Assembly (NCBI RefSeq): GCF_013822795.1
Contig: NZ_PNLB01000015.1
Span: forward strand, 1-64,000
Reading direction: 5' to 3'
Source of the DNA: Phenylobacterium sp.
GTDB taxonomy: Bacteria; Pseudomonadota; Alphaproteobacteria; Caulobacterales; Caulobacteraceae
Length of the DNA stretch: 64,000 nt
Part shown: in pieces, positions 10,139 to 17,350 of the stretch
Layout: each line of letters begins with the position of its first letter
How positions within the stretch are numbered: position 1 is the stretch's first letter
Notes under the pieces: model-generated
Seen by the model: only the letters and a program-made list of their open reading frames with translations
What the model was told of the DNA's origin: nothing
Database searches by the model: none
Made by a program: the position numbers and the translations under genes

Positions 10139-10666
10139 CTAGGCCCGCGCCGCCCGGTTCCAAGGCGCCAGGGCCAGCAGCCGCGCCATGCCGCAGAAGC
10201 CGCTGACGCCGGCGAAGGTCAGGCCGGCGCCGACGAAGGCCGCCAGGCCGAAGAAACCGGGATGCACCAGCAGCCCCAGGCCGACGCCGATCAGCACCAG
10301 CGTGCCGGCGGCGATCTGCACCTGGCGCATCAGCTCCAGCGGCGCCTTGCGGTCCTCGACCAGCGGCAGGCCGGCCGCGGCCCAGCCGTCGACGCCGCCG
10401 GCCAGCACGATGGCCTCGCCGCCGCTGGCGGCGGCCAGCCGCGCGCAGTTGGCCGCCGTCCGCATGCCCGAACGGCAGGTGAAGATCGGCACGGCGCCGG
10501 GCGGCACGTCCAACGGCGCAGCGTCGAGGCTCGCCAGCGGGCGCAGGCGCGCGCCCTTCACGTGGCGGCGCGCGAACTCATCGGGATCGCGGACGTCGAA
10601 CAGCACCGCTTGGCCCTTGGCCAGCAGCTCAGCGACGTCCTTGGGATTCAGTTGGGTCGGGGTCAT
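10139..10666 (-). CDS. Rhodanese with C-terminal DUF2892 membrane tail
   Basis: A 175-residue protein. Residues 1-105 form a rhodanese domain with catalytic cysteine C64 in the loop CRSGMRT, which carries a persulfide during sulfur transfer. Residues ~112-170 hold two hydrophobic helices of the DUF2892 type, so the domain is tethered to the inner membrane. The start codon lies inside the upstream regulator gene (38-bp overlap), a strong sign of translational coupling. With the persulfide dioxygenase it would pass or remove sulfane sulfur. Confidence 0.88.
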   Translation of the reverse strand: MTPTQLNPKDVAELLAKGQAVLFDVRDPDEFARRHVKGARLRPLASLDAAPLDVPPGAVPIFTCRSGMRTAANCARLAAASGGEAIVLAGGVDGWAAAGLPLVEDRKAPLELMRQVQIAAGTLVLIGVGLGLLVHPGFFGLAAFVGAGLTFAGVSGFCGMARLLALAPWNRAARA

Positions 10667-10994
10667 CGGCCTTCTTCATGTCTGGAGGACAGAAGATCTC
10701 CGCGAGCGTCGCCACCACCTTCATCGCGGCGGGGTCGGCGATCCGGTACCAGATGGTCTGGCCCTCGCGGCGCGTGGCCACGACGGCTTCCTCGCGCAGC
10801 ACCGCCAGGTGTTGCGACAGGGCCGATTGCGACAGGCCGACCAGGGGCAGGAGTTCGCCCACCGATCGCTCGCCTTCGGTCAGCTGGCACAGGATCATCA
10901 ACCGCCGCTCGTTGCCGAGCGCGCGCAGAAGCTTGGCGGCTTCGCCGGCGCTGGCCTCGAAACGGGTGATGTCGAAGTTCGCAAGATCGAACAT
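10629..10994 (-). CDS. bigR: ArsR-family sulfide/persulfide sensor, BigR/SqrR type
   Basis: A 121-residue winged-helix repressor. The recognition helix region reads LVGLSQSALSQHLAVLRE, typical of ArsR. Two cysteines sit at C36 (LMILCQ) and C102 (IFCPPD), the spacing used in BigR and SqrR, where they form a polysulfide bridge that releases DNA. The gene heads the operon with rhodanese and TauE and is divergent from a persulfide dioxygenase, the classic BigR neighbourhood. Autoregulation through the AT-rich gap before it is likely. Confidence 0.85.
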   Translation of the reverse strand: MFDLANFDITRFEASAGEAAKLLRALGNERRLMILCQLTEGERSVGELLPLVGLSQSALSQHLAVLREEAVVATRREGQTIWYRIADPAAMKVVATLAEIFCPPDMKKADDPDPTESQGRR

Positions 10995-11001
10995 GGCCGA
11001 G

Positions 11002-11040
11002 ATATATGAGTTGTTTCTAATTTAGCAAGTTCTTATGTAA
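11002..11040. promoter_or_regulatory. AT-rich divergent operator/promoter between bigR and blh
   Basis: A 72-bp gap separates the two start codons, and this part is strikingly AT-rich. ATATATGAG at 11002-11010 and TTATGTAAT at 11033-11041 are imperfect inverted partners flanking the TTTCTAATTTAG core. This agrees with the AT-rich palindromes bound by BigR-type repressors. The exact operator edges are inferred. Confidence 0.5.
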
Positions 11041-11066
11041 TGGCCGACGCCTAGGAGGCTCCGACC

Positions 11067-11930
11067 ATGACCCCACACGTACAGACATTCTTCGACAAGG
11101 CGACCTCGACCGCGACCCACCTGGTCAGCGACCCGGCGACCGGCGTGGCCGCGGTGATCGACCCGGTGCTCGACTTCGAGCCCAAGGCCGCCCGGCTGTC
11201 GAGCGCCTCGGCCGACGCCGTGCTGGCCGCGGTGCACGATCAGGGACTGTCGCTGGCCTATGTGCTGGAAACCCACGCCCACGCCGACCACCTGTCGGCG
11301 GCCGATTACATCCGCCGCCAGACCGGCGCGGCGGTGGTGATCGGGACGCAGATCACCGAGGTCCAGAAGATCTTCATTCCGCGGTTCGAGGCCGACGACG
11401 CGACGGACGACGGCCGGGTTTTCGACCGTCTGCTGACCGAGGGCGACGTCCTCCCGCTGGGCGCGCTGGAGATCGGGGTGCTGCACACGCCCGGTCACAC
11501 GCCGGCCTGCGTCACCTATCTGATCGGCGACGCGGCCTTCGTCGGCGACACGTTGTTCATGCCCGACTACGGCACGGCCCGCGCCGACTTCCCCGGCGGC
11601 GACGCGGCCACGCTCTATCGCTCGACCCGCAAGATCCTCGCCCTGCCTGACGACACCCGGATCTTCGTCGGCCACGACTACCTGCCGGCCGGGCGCGAGG
11701 CCTTCGCCTGGGAGACCACCGTGGCGGCCCAGCGGGCCGGCAACATCCATGTCCGCGACGGCGTGGACGAGGCCGCCTTCGTGGCGATGCGCGAGGGCCG
11801 CGACGCCACCCTCGCCGCCCCGACCCTGATCCTGCCCTCGCTGCAGGTGAACATCCGCGCCGGCGCCCTGCCGCCTGCGACCGCGGCGGGGAACGTGTTC
11901 CTCAAGCTTCCCGTTACGGTCCAGGCTTGA
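11067..11930 (+). CDS. blh: Persulfide dioxygenase (ETHE1-like metallo-beta-lactamase fold)
   Basis: A 287-residue MBL-fold enzyme. The metal motif is HAHADHLSAADY, with later metal histidines in HTPGHTPAC and FVGHDYLP, and the aspartate in FVGDTLFMPDYG. The GTARADFPGGDAATLY segment is characteristic of ETHE1 and Blh persulfide dioxygenases, which oxidise glutathione persulfide to sulfite. It is transcribed away from the BigR-type repressor and follows AGGAGG. Together the five genes from 9.4 to 11.9 kb form a complete sulfide/persulfide detoxification unit. Confidence 0.9.
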   Translation: MTPHVQTFFDKATSTATHLVSDPATGVAAVIDPVLDFEPKAARLSSASADAVLAAVHDQGLSLAYVLETHAHADHLSAADYIRRQTGAAVVIGTQITEVQKIFIPRFEADDATDDGRVFDRLLTEGDVLPLGALEIGVLHTPGHTPACVTYLIGDAAFVGDTLFMPDYGTARADFPGGDAATLYRSTRKILALPDDTRIFVGHDYLPAGREAFAWETTVAAQRAGNIHVRDGVDEAAFVAMREGRDATLAAPTLILPSLQVNIRAGALPPATAAGNVFLKLPVTVQA

Positions 11931-11999
11931 TTTGCATCAAGGTCCGCGCCGCGCGGTAGGCTCAGGCTGGACGCAAGGCAGCATCAGGAAAGGGACGCC

Positions 12000-12416
12000 A
12001 TGAAGGGCTTTGTCGACGACATCGAAGAGCTGACCGAGAGCAACAAGGACTTTCGCCGCGTGCTCTACACCGGCAAGCACCTGCAGCTGGTCCTGATGTC
12101 GCTGAAGCCGGGCGAGGAGATCGGCGAGGAGGTGCACGACACCCACGACCAGTTCTTCCGCATCGAGAAGGGCAAGGGCGAGGTCTGGATCGACGGGGTG
12201 AAGACCAAGGTGAAGGCCGACTTCGCGATCATCGTCCCGGCTGGCGCGCGCCACAACGTGATCAACACCGGCGACAAGGCCCTGCGGCTCTACACTCTCT
12301 ACGGCCCGCCCGAGCACCGCGACGGGATCGTTCGCGCCACCAAGGCCGAAGCCGACGCCAGCGAGGAACACTTCGACGGCGTGCTGACCGAAGACGCCCC
12401 CGGCACGAAGCTCTGA
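12000..12416 (+). CDS. Single-domain cupin protein
   Basis: A 138-residue cytoplasmic protein with one cupin barrel. Metal-binding motif 1 is GEEIGEEVHDTHDQFFRIEKG and motif 2 is VPAGARHNVINTGD. It resembles proteins annotated as mannose-6-phosphate-isomerase-like cupins, but it is far shorter than the enzyme and no function should be assumed. An AGGAAAGGG site precedes the ATG. It lies 70 bp after the persulfide dioxygenase on the same strand, so read-through is possible. Confidence 0.8.
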   Translation: MKGFVDDIEELTESNKDFRRVLYTGKHLQLVLMSLKPGEEIGEEVHDTHDQFFRIEKGKGEVWIDGVKTKVKADFAIIVPAGARHNVINTGDKALRLYTLYGPPEHRDGIVRATKAEADASEEHFDGVLTEDAPGTKL

Positions 12417-12460
12417 CCCCAGCCGTTTGACCGGCGACGCGCCAGCCCGGATAAGCGCGC

Positions 12461-13552
12461 ATGATCCGACGCGACATGATCAAGGCTGGAATTCTGCTCG
12501 CCGGCGCGGGCGCGGCGGGGTGCGCACGCGCTGGAAAGCCCGTCGCCCCGCGCTATGAGATGCCGCTGGAGAGCGCGCCGCACGAACGGACGCTGATGCA
12601 GTGGCCGGTCGCCGTCGACGTCTATGGGAAGCGCGACCTCGCCGCCGTGCAGGCGGTGATCGTCGACATCGCCAATGCGATCAGCGCCCATGAGCCGGTC
12701 GCCCTGCTGGCCGCCCGCGGCGCGCGCGGATTGGACCCGTCGCGCTTCAGCGGCCAGGTCGAGATCTGGGACATCGCCACCGACGACCTCTGGTGCCGTG
12801 ACAGCGGGCCGACTTTCGTGCGGGCGGCCGACGGCGAGCTGGCGGTGGCGCACCTGCGCTTCAACGGCTGGGGGAACAAGCAGCCGCATCCCAATGACGG
12901 TCAGGTCGCCGCCAGGGTGGCCGAGCGCCTGGGCCTGCCGCTGATCGACAGCGGCCTGGTCGGCGAGCAGGGCGGCGTGGAGCACGACGGCGCCGGCACG
13001 ATGCTGGCCCACGCCAGCTGCTGGGTGAACGACAACCGCAATCCGGGACAATCGGCCGACCAGATCGCGGCCAAGCTCGGCGCCGCGCTGGGGGCGCAGA
13101 AGATGATCTGGGCGCCGGGCGTGAAGGGCGCCGACATCACCGACTATCACATCGACTCGCTGGCGCGGTTCGTCGGTCCCGGACGGGTGCTGATCCAGGT
13201 CGACGACGTGGTCGACGCTCGCGATCCGTGGTCGCTCGCCGCGCACGAGACGCTGGGCGTGCTCGAGCGCGCCACCGACGCGCGCGGGCGCAAGCTGGAG
13301 GTCGTGCGCCTGCCCGACCCCGTCGACATCCGCTCGCGGTCGCCGGACTTCGTCTCCAGCTACATCAACTACTACGTCTGCAACGGCGCGGTCATCGCGC
13401 CCCAGTTCGGCGACGCCCGCGCCGACGACCAAGCCCGCGCGATGCTCGCCGGCCTCTATCCCGGCCGCCAGATCGTCCAGCTGAACATCGACCCGCTGGG
13501 CGCCTCGGGCGGCGGCGTCCACTGCGCCACGCAGCAACAACCGCGGGCCTGA
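12461..13552 (+). CDS. Agmatine deiminase/peptidyl-arginine deiminase family protein with Tat-lipoprotein leader
   Basis: A 363-residue member of the Porphyromonas-type PAD family. Catalytic features are visible: WCRDSGPTF (Asp), the EHDGAGTML loop, DYHIDSLARF (His) and C-terminal GGVHCATQQQP (nucleophilic Cys). The leader is unusual: MIRRDMIKAG, a hydrophobic stretch, then AAGC, which combines a twin-arginine pair with a lipobox. That predicts export of a folded enzyme and lipid anchoring. Cytoplasmic agmatine deiminases make N-carbamoylputrescine; an exported version may act on extracellular agmatine or arginine residues. Confidence 0.85.
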   Translation: MIRRDMIKAGILLAGAGAAGCARAGKPVAPRYEMPLESAPHERTLMQWPVAVDVYGKRDLAAVQAVIVDIANAISAHEPVALLAARGARGLDPSRFSGQVEIWDIATDDLWCRDSGPTFVRAADGELAVAHLRFNGWGNKQPHPNDGQVAARVAERLGLPLIDSGLVGEQGGVEHDGAGTMLAHASCWVNDNRNPGQSADQIAAKLGAALGAQKMIWAPGVKGADITDYHIDSLARFVGPGRVLIQVDDVVDARDPWSLAAHETLGVLERATDARGRKLEVVRLPDPVDIRSRSPDFVSSYINYYVCNGAVIAPQFGDARADDQARAMLAGLYPGRQIVQLNIDPLGASGGGVHCATQQQPRA

Positions 13553-13616
13553 CGGCCCGGCGCGGCGACCTGATTGTCCGGAGAATTCCTGAGGTTCGAC
13601 CAATTCCAGAAGGAAT

Positions 13617-13692
13617 TGGTGGAGCCGAGGGGAGTCGAACCCCTGACCTCCTCATTGCGAACGAGGCGCTCTACCAACTGAGCTACGGCCCC
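13617..13692 (-). tRNA. tRNA-Ala (anticodon CGC)
   Basis: Read on the minus strand, the gene folds into a full cloverleaf: acceptor GGGGCCG/CGGCTCC with the G3-U70 wobble that marks alanine tRNAs, D-arm TAGCTCAGTTGGTAGAGC, anticodon loop TTCGCAA (CGC, reads GCG), and T-arm with GGTTCGACTCC. The discriminator is A and the CCA end is encoded at 13617-13619. Confidence 0.97.
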
Positions 13693-13817
13693 AGGAGGCG
13701 CGGACTTAGGAGGCGAAGGCGGGGTCTGTCAAGCGGCTGATCGACGATGCGGCGTCGCGACTTGCCAGCGCCGTCGCGCCAGTCGATACAGGAGGCCCTT
13801 TCTACTCGGATTTTCTG

Positions 13818-14129
13818 ATGGCCCCGCTGGTCGGCTTTGTCTTCTTCATCATCGACGCGCTGCTCGGATTGCTGGTGTTCGCGCTGATCGCGAGCGCCAT
13901 CCTGTCCTGGCTGGTGGCCTTCGACGTGATCAATCTGCGCAACCAGTTCGTGTACAACGTCGCCCGGTTCCTCGACGCGGTGACGCGGCCGGTGCTGGCG
14001 CCGTTCCAGAAGATCATCCCCTCGCTCGGCGGCGTCGACATCAGCCCGGTGATCGCGATCCTGGTCATCTCGGGCATCCAGCGCTACCTACTGCCGGCCG
14101 CCGCCGGCGCGCTGATGAGCCTGGGCTAG
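13818..14129 (+). CDS. YggT family membrane protein
   Basis: A 103-residue inner-membrane protein with two hydrophobic blocks (roughly residues 5-30 and 70-98) and the family stretch DAVTRPVLAPFQKIIPSLGGVDISP between them. YggT proteins are widespread and often encoded next to DUF167 (YggU), as here; relatives have been linked to osmotic tolerance and cell-division or membrane integrity. It starts 125 bp after the tRNA on the opposite strand and ends 5 bp before yggU, so the pair forms an operon. Confidence 0.9.
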   Translation: MAPLVGFVFFIIDALLGLLVFALIASAILSWLVAFDVINLRNQFVYNVARFLDAVTRPVLAPFQKIIPSLGGVDISPVIAILVISGIQRYLLPAAAGALMSLG

Positions 14130-14134
14130 GCCCC

Positions 14135-14419
14135 ATGCGCCTGGCCGTGCGGGTCACGCCGAAAGGCGGCCGCGACGGCGTGGACGGCTGGGCTCTCGAT
14201 CCCGAGGGCCGTTCCTATCTGAAGGTGCGGGTCTCGGCCCCGCCCAGCGACGGCGCGGCCAACGCCGCGCTGATCGCATTCCTGGCCAAGACCCTGAAGC
14301 GGCCGAAGTCGGCTCTGACCATCGTCTCGGGCGAGAGCGCCCGGCTCAAGCTGATCGAGATCGACGGCCTGGACGAACCGGCCGTCGACGCGGCATTCGG
14401 GCCGCGGCCGACGGCCTAG
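14135..14419 (+). CDS. DUF167/YggU family protein
   Basis: A 94-residue soluble protein of the DUF167 family: RLAVRVTPKGGRDGVDG at the N-terminus, then the signature SAPPSDGAANAALIAFLAKTL and the GESARLK segment. The biochemical function of the family is not established. The 5-bp gap to yggT and the known co-occurrence of the two families support co-transcription. Start choice is firm because the family begins almost exactly at this methionine. Confidence 0.9.
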   Translation: MRLAVRVTPKGGRDGVDGWALDPEGRSYLKVRVSAPPSDGAANAALIAFLAKTLKRPKSALTIVSGESARLKLIEIDGLDEPAVDAAFGPRPTA

Positions 14420-14433
14420 CCGCAAACGCACAA

Positions 14434-14463
14434 GCGGCGCTCCAGCCATAGCCGAAGCGCCGC
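14434..14463. terminator. Hairpin between convergent yggU and chemoreceptor genes
   Basis: Arms GCGGCGCT (14434-14441) and AGCGCCGC (14456-14463) pair perfectly around a 14-nt loop in the gap between two converging genes. No T tract follows, so intrinsic termination is uncertain. Confidence 0.35.
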
Positions 14464-14531
14464 CAGGACCCCGGCTTTCGCCGAGGTGAGCGTTGTTGGC
14501 GCGGGCCGACGCGTCAGCCCGCAAGCCGGGA

Positions 14532-16829
14532 TCAGAACTCTTCCCAGCCCTCTTCAGCCGACGCGGCGGCGCGCGATCCGCCGCCGGCGACCGCCAGGCG
14601 CGGGGCCGGGCGTTGACGCGGGGCGGGCGGCGGCGCAACGGCCGCGACCGCCTGGTCGCCGGTCTTGAACTGACCGATCAGGCGGGCGAGCTCGACCGCC
14701 TCCCCGGCCAGCGAGTGGCTGGCGGCGGTCGATTCTTCGACCATGGCGGCGTTCTGCTGGGTCACCTGGTCCATCTGGTTGACGGCGGTGTTGACCTGCT
14801 GAAGGCCGACGGCCTGCTCCTGGGCGCTGGCGGAGATCTCGGTGACGATGCCGTTGATCTCGGCCACCTGGCTGACGATCAGCTGCAGCGCCTTGCCGGT
14901 GTCGGCCACCAGGCTGACGCCCTGGCCGACCTGAGCCGACGAGGCGTTGATCAGGGTCTTGATTTCCTTGGCGGCGTCGGCCGAGCGCTGGGCCAGGGCC
15001 CGCACTTCCGAGGCGACGACCGCGAAGCCGCGGCCGGCTTCCCCGGCGCGAGCCGCCTCGACGCCGGCGTTCAGCGCCAGCAGGTTGGTCTGGAAAGCGA
15101 TCTCGTCGATGACGCCGATGATCTGGCCGATCTGCTTGGAGCTCGCCTCGATCTCGCCCATCGCCGCGGTCGCGCGCTGCACCACGTTGGCGCTCTCGGC
15201 GGCGTTCGACCTGGCGGTGGCGACCACGCCCTGAGCGTGATTGGCGCCGTCGGCGGTCTTGCGCACGGTGGCGGTGATCTGGTCGAGCGCCGCGGCGGTC
15301 TCTTCCAGGCTGGCCGCCTGCTGCTCGGTGCGGCGCGACAGGTCGTCGGCCGCCTTGCTGATCTCGTCGGCCCCCGAGCGCATGCTCGAGGTCGCCCCGA
15401 CCACCACGCCCATGGTGTTCTGCAGCTGGCTCATGGCGACGTTGAAGTCGTGCTTCAGCGACTCGTACTCAGGGGCCACCTGGACTTCCACCCGGGCGGT
15501 CAGGTCGCCGTGCGCCAGCCGCTCGAGGGCGCGGGCCAGGGCGCTGACCACCACGTTCTGCTGTTCGGCTACGGCGGCGCGTTCGGCCTCCGACCGGCGG
15601 CGCTCGGCCTCGGCCTGGGCGTTGGCCGCCTCTTGGCCGGCGCGCAGGGCGCGGTTCTCGGCCAGACCATGGCGGAAGCCTTCCAGCGCGCGGGCGATCT
15701 CGCCCACCTCGTCGTGCTTGTCGGCGCCGCCCACCGGCTTGTCGTAGCGTCCGGCGGACAGCTCGCCCACCGCCGCGGTGATGCCGGCCAGCGGCTGGCG
15801 CACCAGCTTGCCGACGGCGACGAACAGCGCCCCCAGCACCAGGGCCAGGATCACCACGCCGCCGACCGCGAGCCAGATGGCCAGCTGGCGGGCCGGACCG
15901 GTGATGTGCTTGGTCGGCACGTCCATGACCACGGCCCAGGTCGAATTCAGGCCCGGCAGCGGGGCCGGCGTGACCAGGCGCTCGACCTTGCCGACCGGCT
16001 GGTCGAGACCGCTGAGCAGCACGGCCTGGCCGCCCGACATCGCGCCCTTCAGCTCGGCGAGACCGGTATCGGCGTAGGGCTTCATGCGCAGCTTGGCGTC
16101 CGGGTGCGAGACCCAGTTGGCGGCCGGCGAAACCAGCATGACGCGGCCGTCGCCGAACGGGCGCAGCACGTCGAGCTGCTTGGAGACGTCGTCCAGCGCC
16201 AGGTCGATGCCGGCCACGCCGATCAGCTGGCCGTTCGACATCACCGGGAAGGTGACCGAGGTCATCGAAATCGTCTTGCCGCCCACCTCATAGGGATAGG
16301 GCTCGACGATCGCCGCCTTCTGGCTCTTGAAGCTGGTTTGATAGAACGGCTGCTCGTAGTCGCTGCCGGTGTCCAGCGGCTCCAGGCTCAGCGAGCCGTT
16401 GTTGTTCACCCAGTAGGGCGTGAACTGGCCAAGCTTGTTGGAGCCGGATTCGACCTGGCCCATATGGGCTTCGTCCTGCCCGTCCAGCGCATTCGGGACT
16501 TCCATGAACCACGAGCCGAGGATCATCGGCGAGGCCGAGGCCGCCGGCTTGATCATCTCGGCCAGCACCTTGCGGTCGCGCACGCCGGCGGCGTGGGCCG
16601 CGCCCAAGGTCTGCGCCATCGAGCGGCCCAGGCCCTGGATCTCGCCGATGTCGCTAGCCACTTCGGCGGCGGCTTTGCCGGCCAGGGCCTGCGCGTTGTC
16701 GTTCGAAAGCTCGCGGACGATGCCGCTGGCGTTGGCGGCCACCAGGGCGGCGGCCAACAGCAGCAGCGCGCCGATCGCGCAGCCAGCCGCAAGCATGAGT
16801 TTCCATGCAATGGATAGACGAGCCAGCAC
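14532..16829 (-). CDS. Methyl-accepting chemotaxis protein with periplasmic dCache-like sensor
   Basis: A 765-residue chemoreceptor. A first membrane helix (about residues 9-31) is followed by a large periplasmic domain to about residue 300 that includes WFMEVPNAL and later GVAGIDLALDDVSKQL, fitting a double Cache sensor. A second helix, a HAMP region and the coiled-coil signalling hairpin follow (tip EIAFQTNLLALNAGVEAARA). It ends in GWEEF, a pentapeptide of the type that tethers CheR/CheB. Start is GTG at 16829. It is the last gene of the receptor-cheW-receptor operon, 56 bp after cheW. The ligand is unknown. Confidence 0.93.
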   Translation of the reverse strand: MLARLSIAWKLMLAAGCAIGALLLLAAALVAANASGIVRELSNDNAQALAGKAAAEVASDIGEIQGLGRSMAQTLGAAHAAGVRDRKVLAEMIKPAASASPMILGSWFMEVPNALDGQDEAHMGQVESGSNKLGQFTPYWVNNNGSLSLEPLDTGSDYEQPFYQTSFKSQKAAIVEPYPYEVGGKTISMTSVTFPVMSNGQLIGVAGIDLALDDVSKQLDVLRPFGDGRVMLVSPAANWVSHPDAKLRMKPYADTGLAELKGAMSGGQAVLLSGLDQPVGKVERLVTPAPLPGLNSTWAVVMDVPTKHITGPARQLAIWLAVGGVVILALVLGALFVAVGKLVRQPLAGITAAVGELSAGRYDKPVGGADKHDEVGEIARALEGFRHGLAENRALRAGQEAANAQAEAERRRSEAERAAVAEQQNVVVSALARALERLAHGDLTARVEVQVAPEYESLKHDFNVAMSQLQNTMGVVVGATSSMRSGADEISKAADDLSRRTEQQAASLEETAAALDQITATVRKTADGANHAQGVVATARSNAAESANVVQRATAAMGEIEASSKQIGQIIGVIDEIAFQTNLLALNAGVEAARAGEAGRGFAVVASEVRALAQRSADAAKEIKTLINASSAQVGQGVSLVADTGKALQLIVSQVAEINGIVTEISASAQEQAVGLQQVNTAVNQMDQVTQQNAAMVEESTAASHSLAGEAVELARLIGQFKTGDQAVAAVAPPPAPRQRPAPRLAVAGGGSRAAASAEEGWEEF

Positions 16830-16885
16830 TAAAAATACCCCCGACTACTGACTGAAACTGCGCAGGTCCTTTGGCGGACCGGTCG

Positions 16886-17350
16886 TTAGGCTGCGGCCTG
16901 GATGTCCGGCGGCAGGATATGATCAAGCGAGAGCAGCGAGACGATCCCGGTGTCGGTGGTCATCACGCCGCAGACATAGGCGGTCGATTCCGCGCTGCCG
17001 ACTTCCGGCGGCGGCTGGATCAGCCCCTCGGTGACGGTCAGGATGTCGGACACCGCGTCGACGACCAGGCCCATCTGGGCATCGCCGATCTGCGCCACCA
17101 CCACCACTGACGAGGCGCTGGGATTGGCCGGGCCGAGGCCCAGCCGCGCACCGAGGTCGATGACCGGCAGGATGGCGCCGCGCAGGTTCATCATCCCCAG
17201 CACGTGCGGCGGGGCGTGCGGCAGCGGCGTGGCCGCCGACCATCCGCGGATCTCGCGCACGGCCATGATGTCGATCGCATAGGCCTGCTCGGCGATCCGG
17301 ACCGAGATCAGCTCGGCGCCGGGCGAAGGGATGCGGTTTTGGGCTTCCAT
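16886..17350 (-). CDS. cheW: Chemotaxis adaptor protein CheW
   Basis: A 154-residue CheW: SPGAELISVRIAEQAYAIDI, the MAVREIRGW strand, then HVLGMMNLRGAILPVIDLGARLG, the surface that couples receptors to CheA, and GLVVDAVSDILTV. The ATG at 17350 is chosen over an upstream in-frame start: it overlaps the stop codon of the preceding receptor by one base (TGATG) and has GGAGGA just ahead. This one-base coupling fixes the stoichiometry of receptor and adaptor. No CheA, CheR or CheB is in the window, so it must plug into an array encoded elsewhere. Confidence 0.95.
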   Translation of the reverse strand: MEAQNRIPSPGAELISVRIAEQAYAIDIMAVREIRGWSAATPLPHAPPHVLGMMNLRGAILPVIDLGARLGLGPANPSASSVVVVAQIGDAQMGLVVDAVSDILTVTEGLIQPPPEVGSAESTAYVCGVMTTDTGIVSLLSLDHILPPDIQAAA

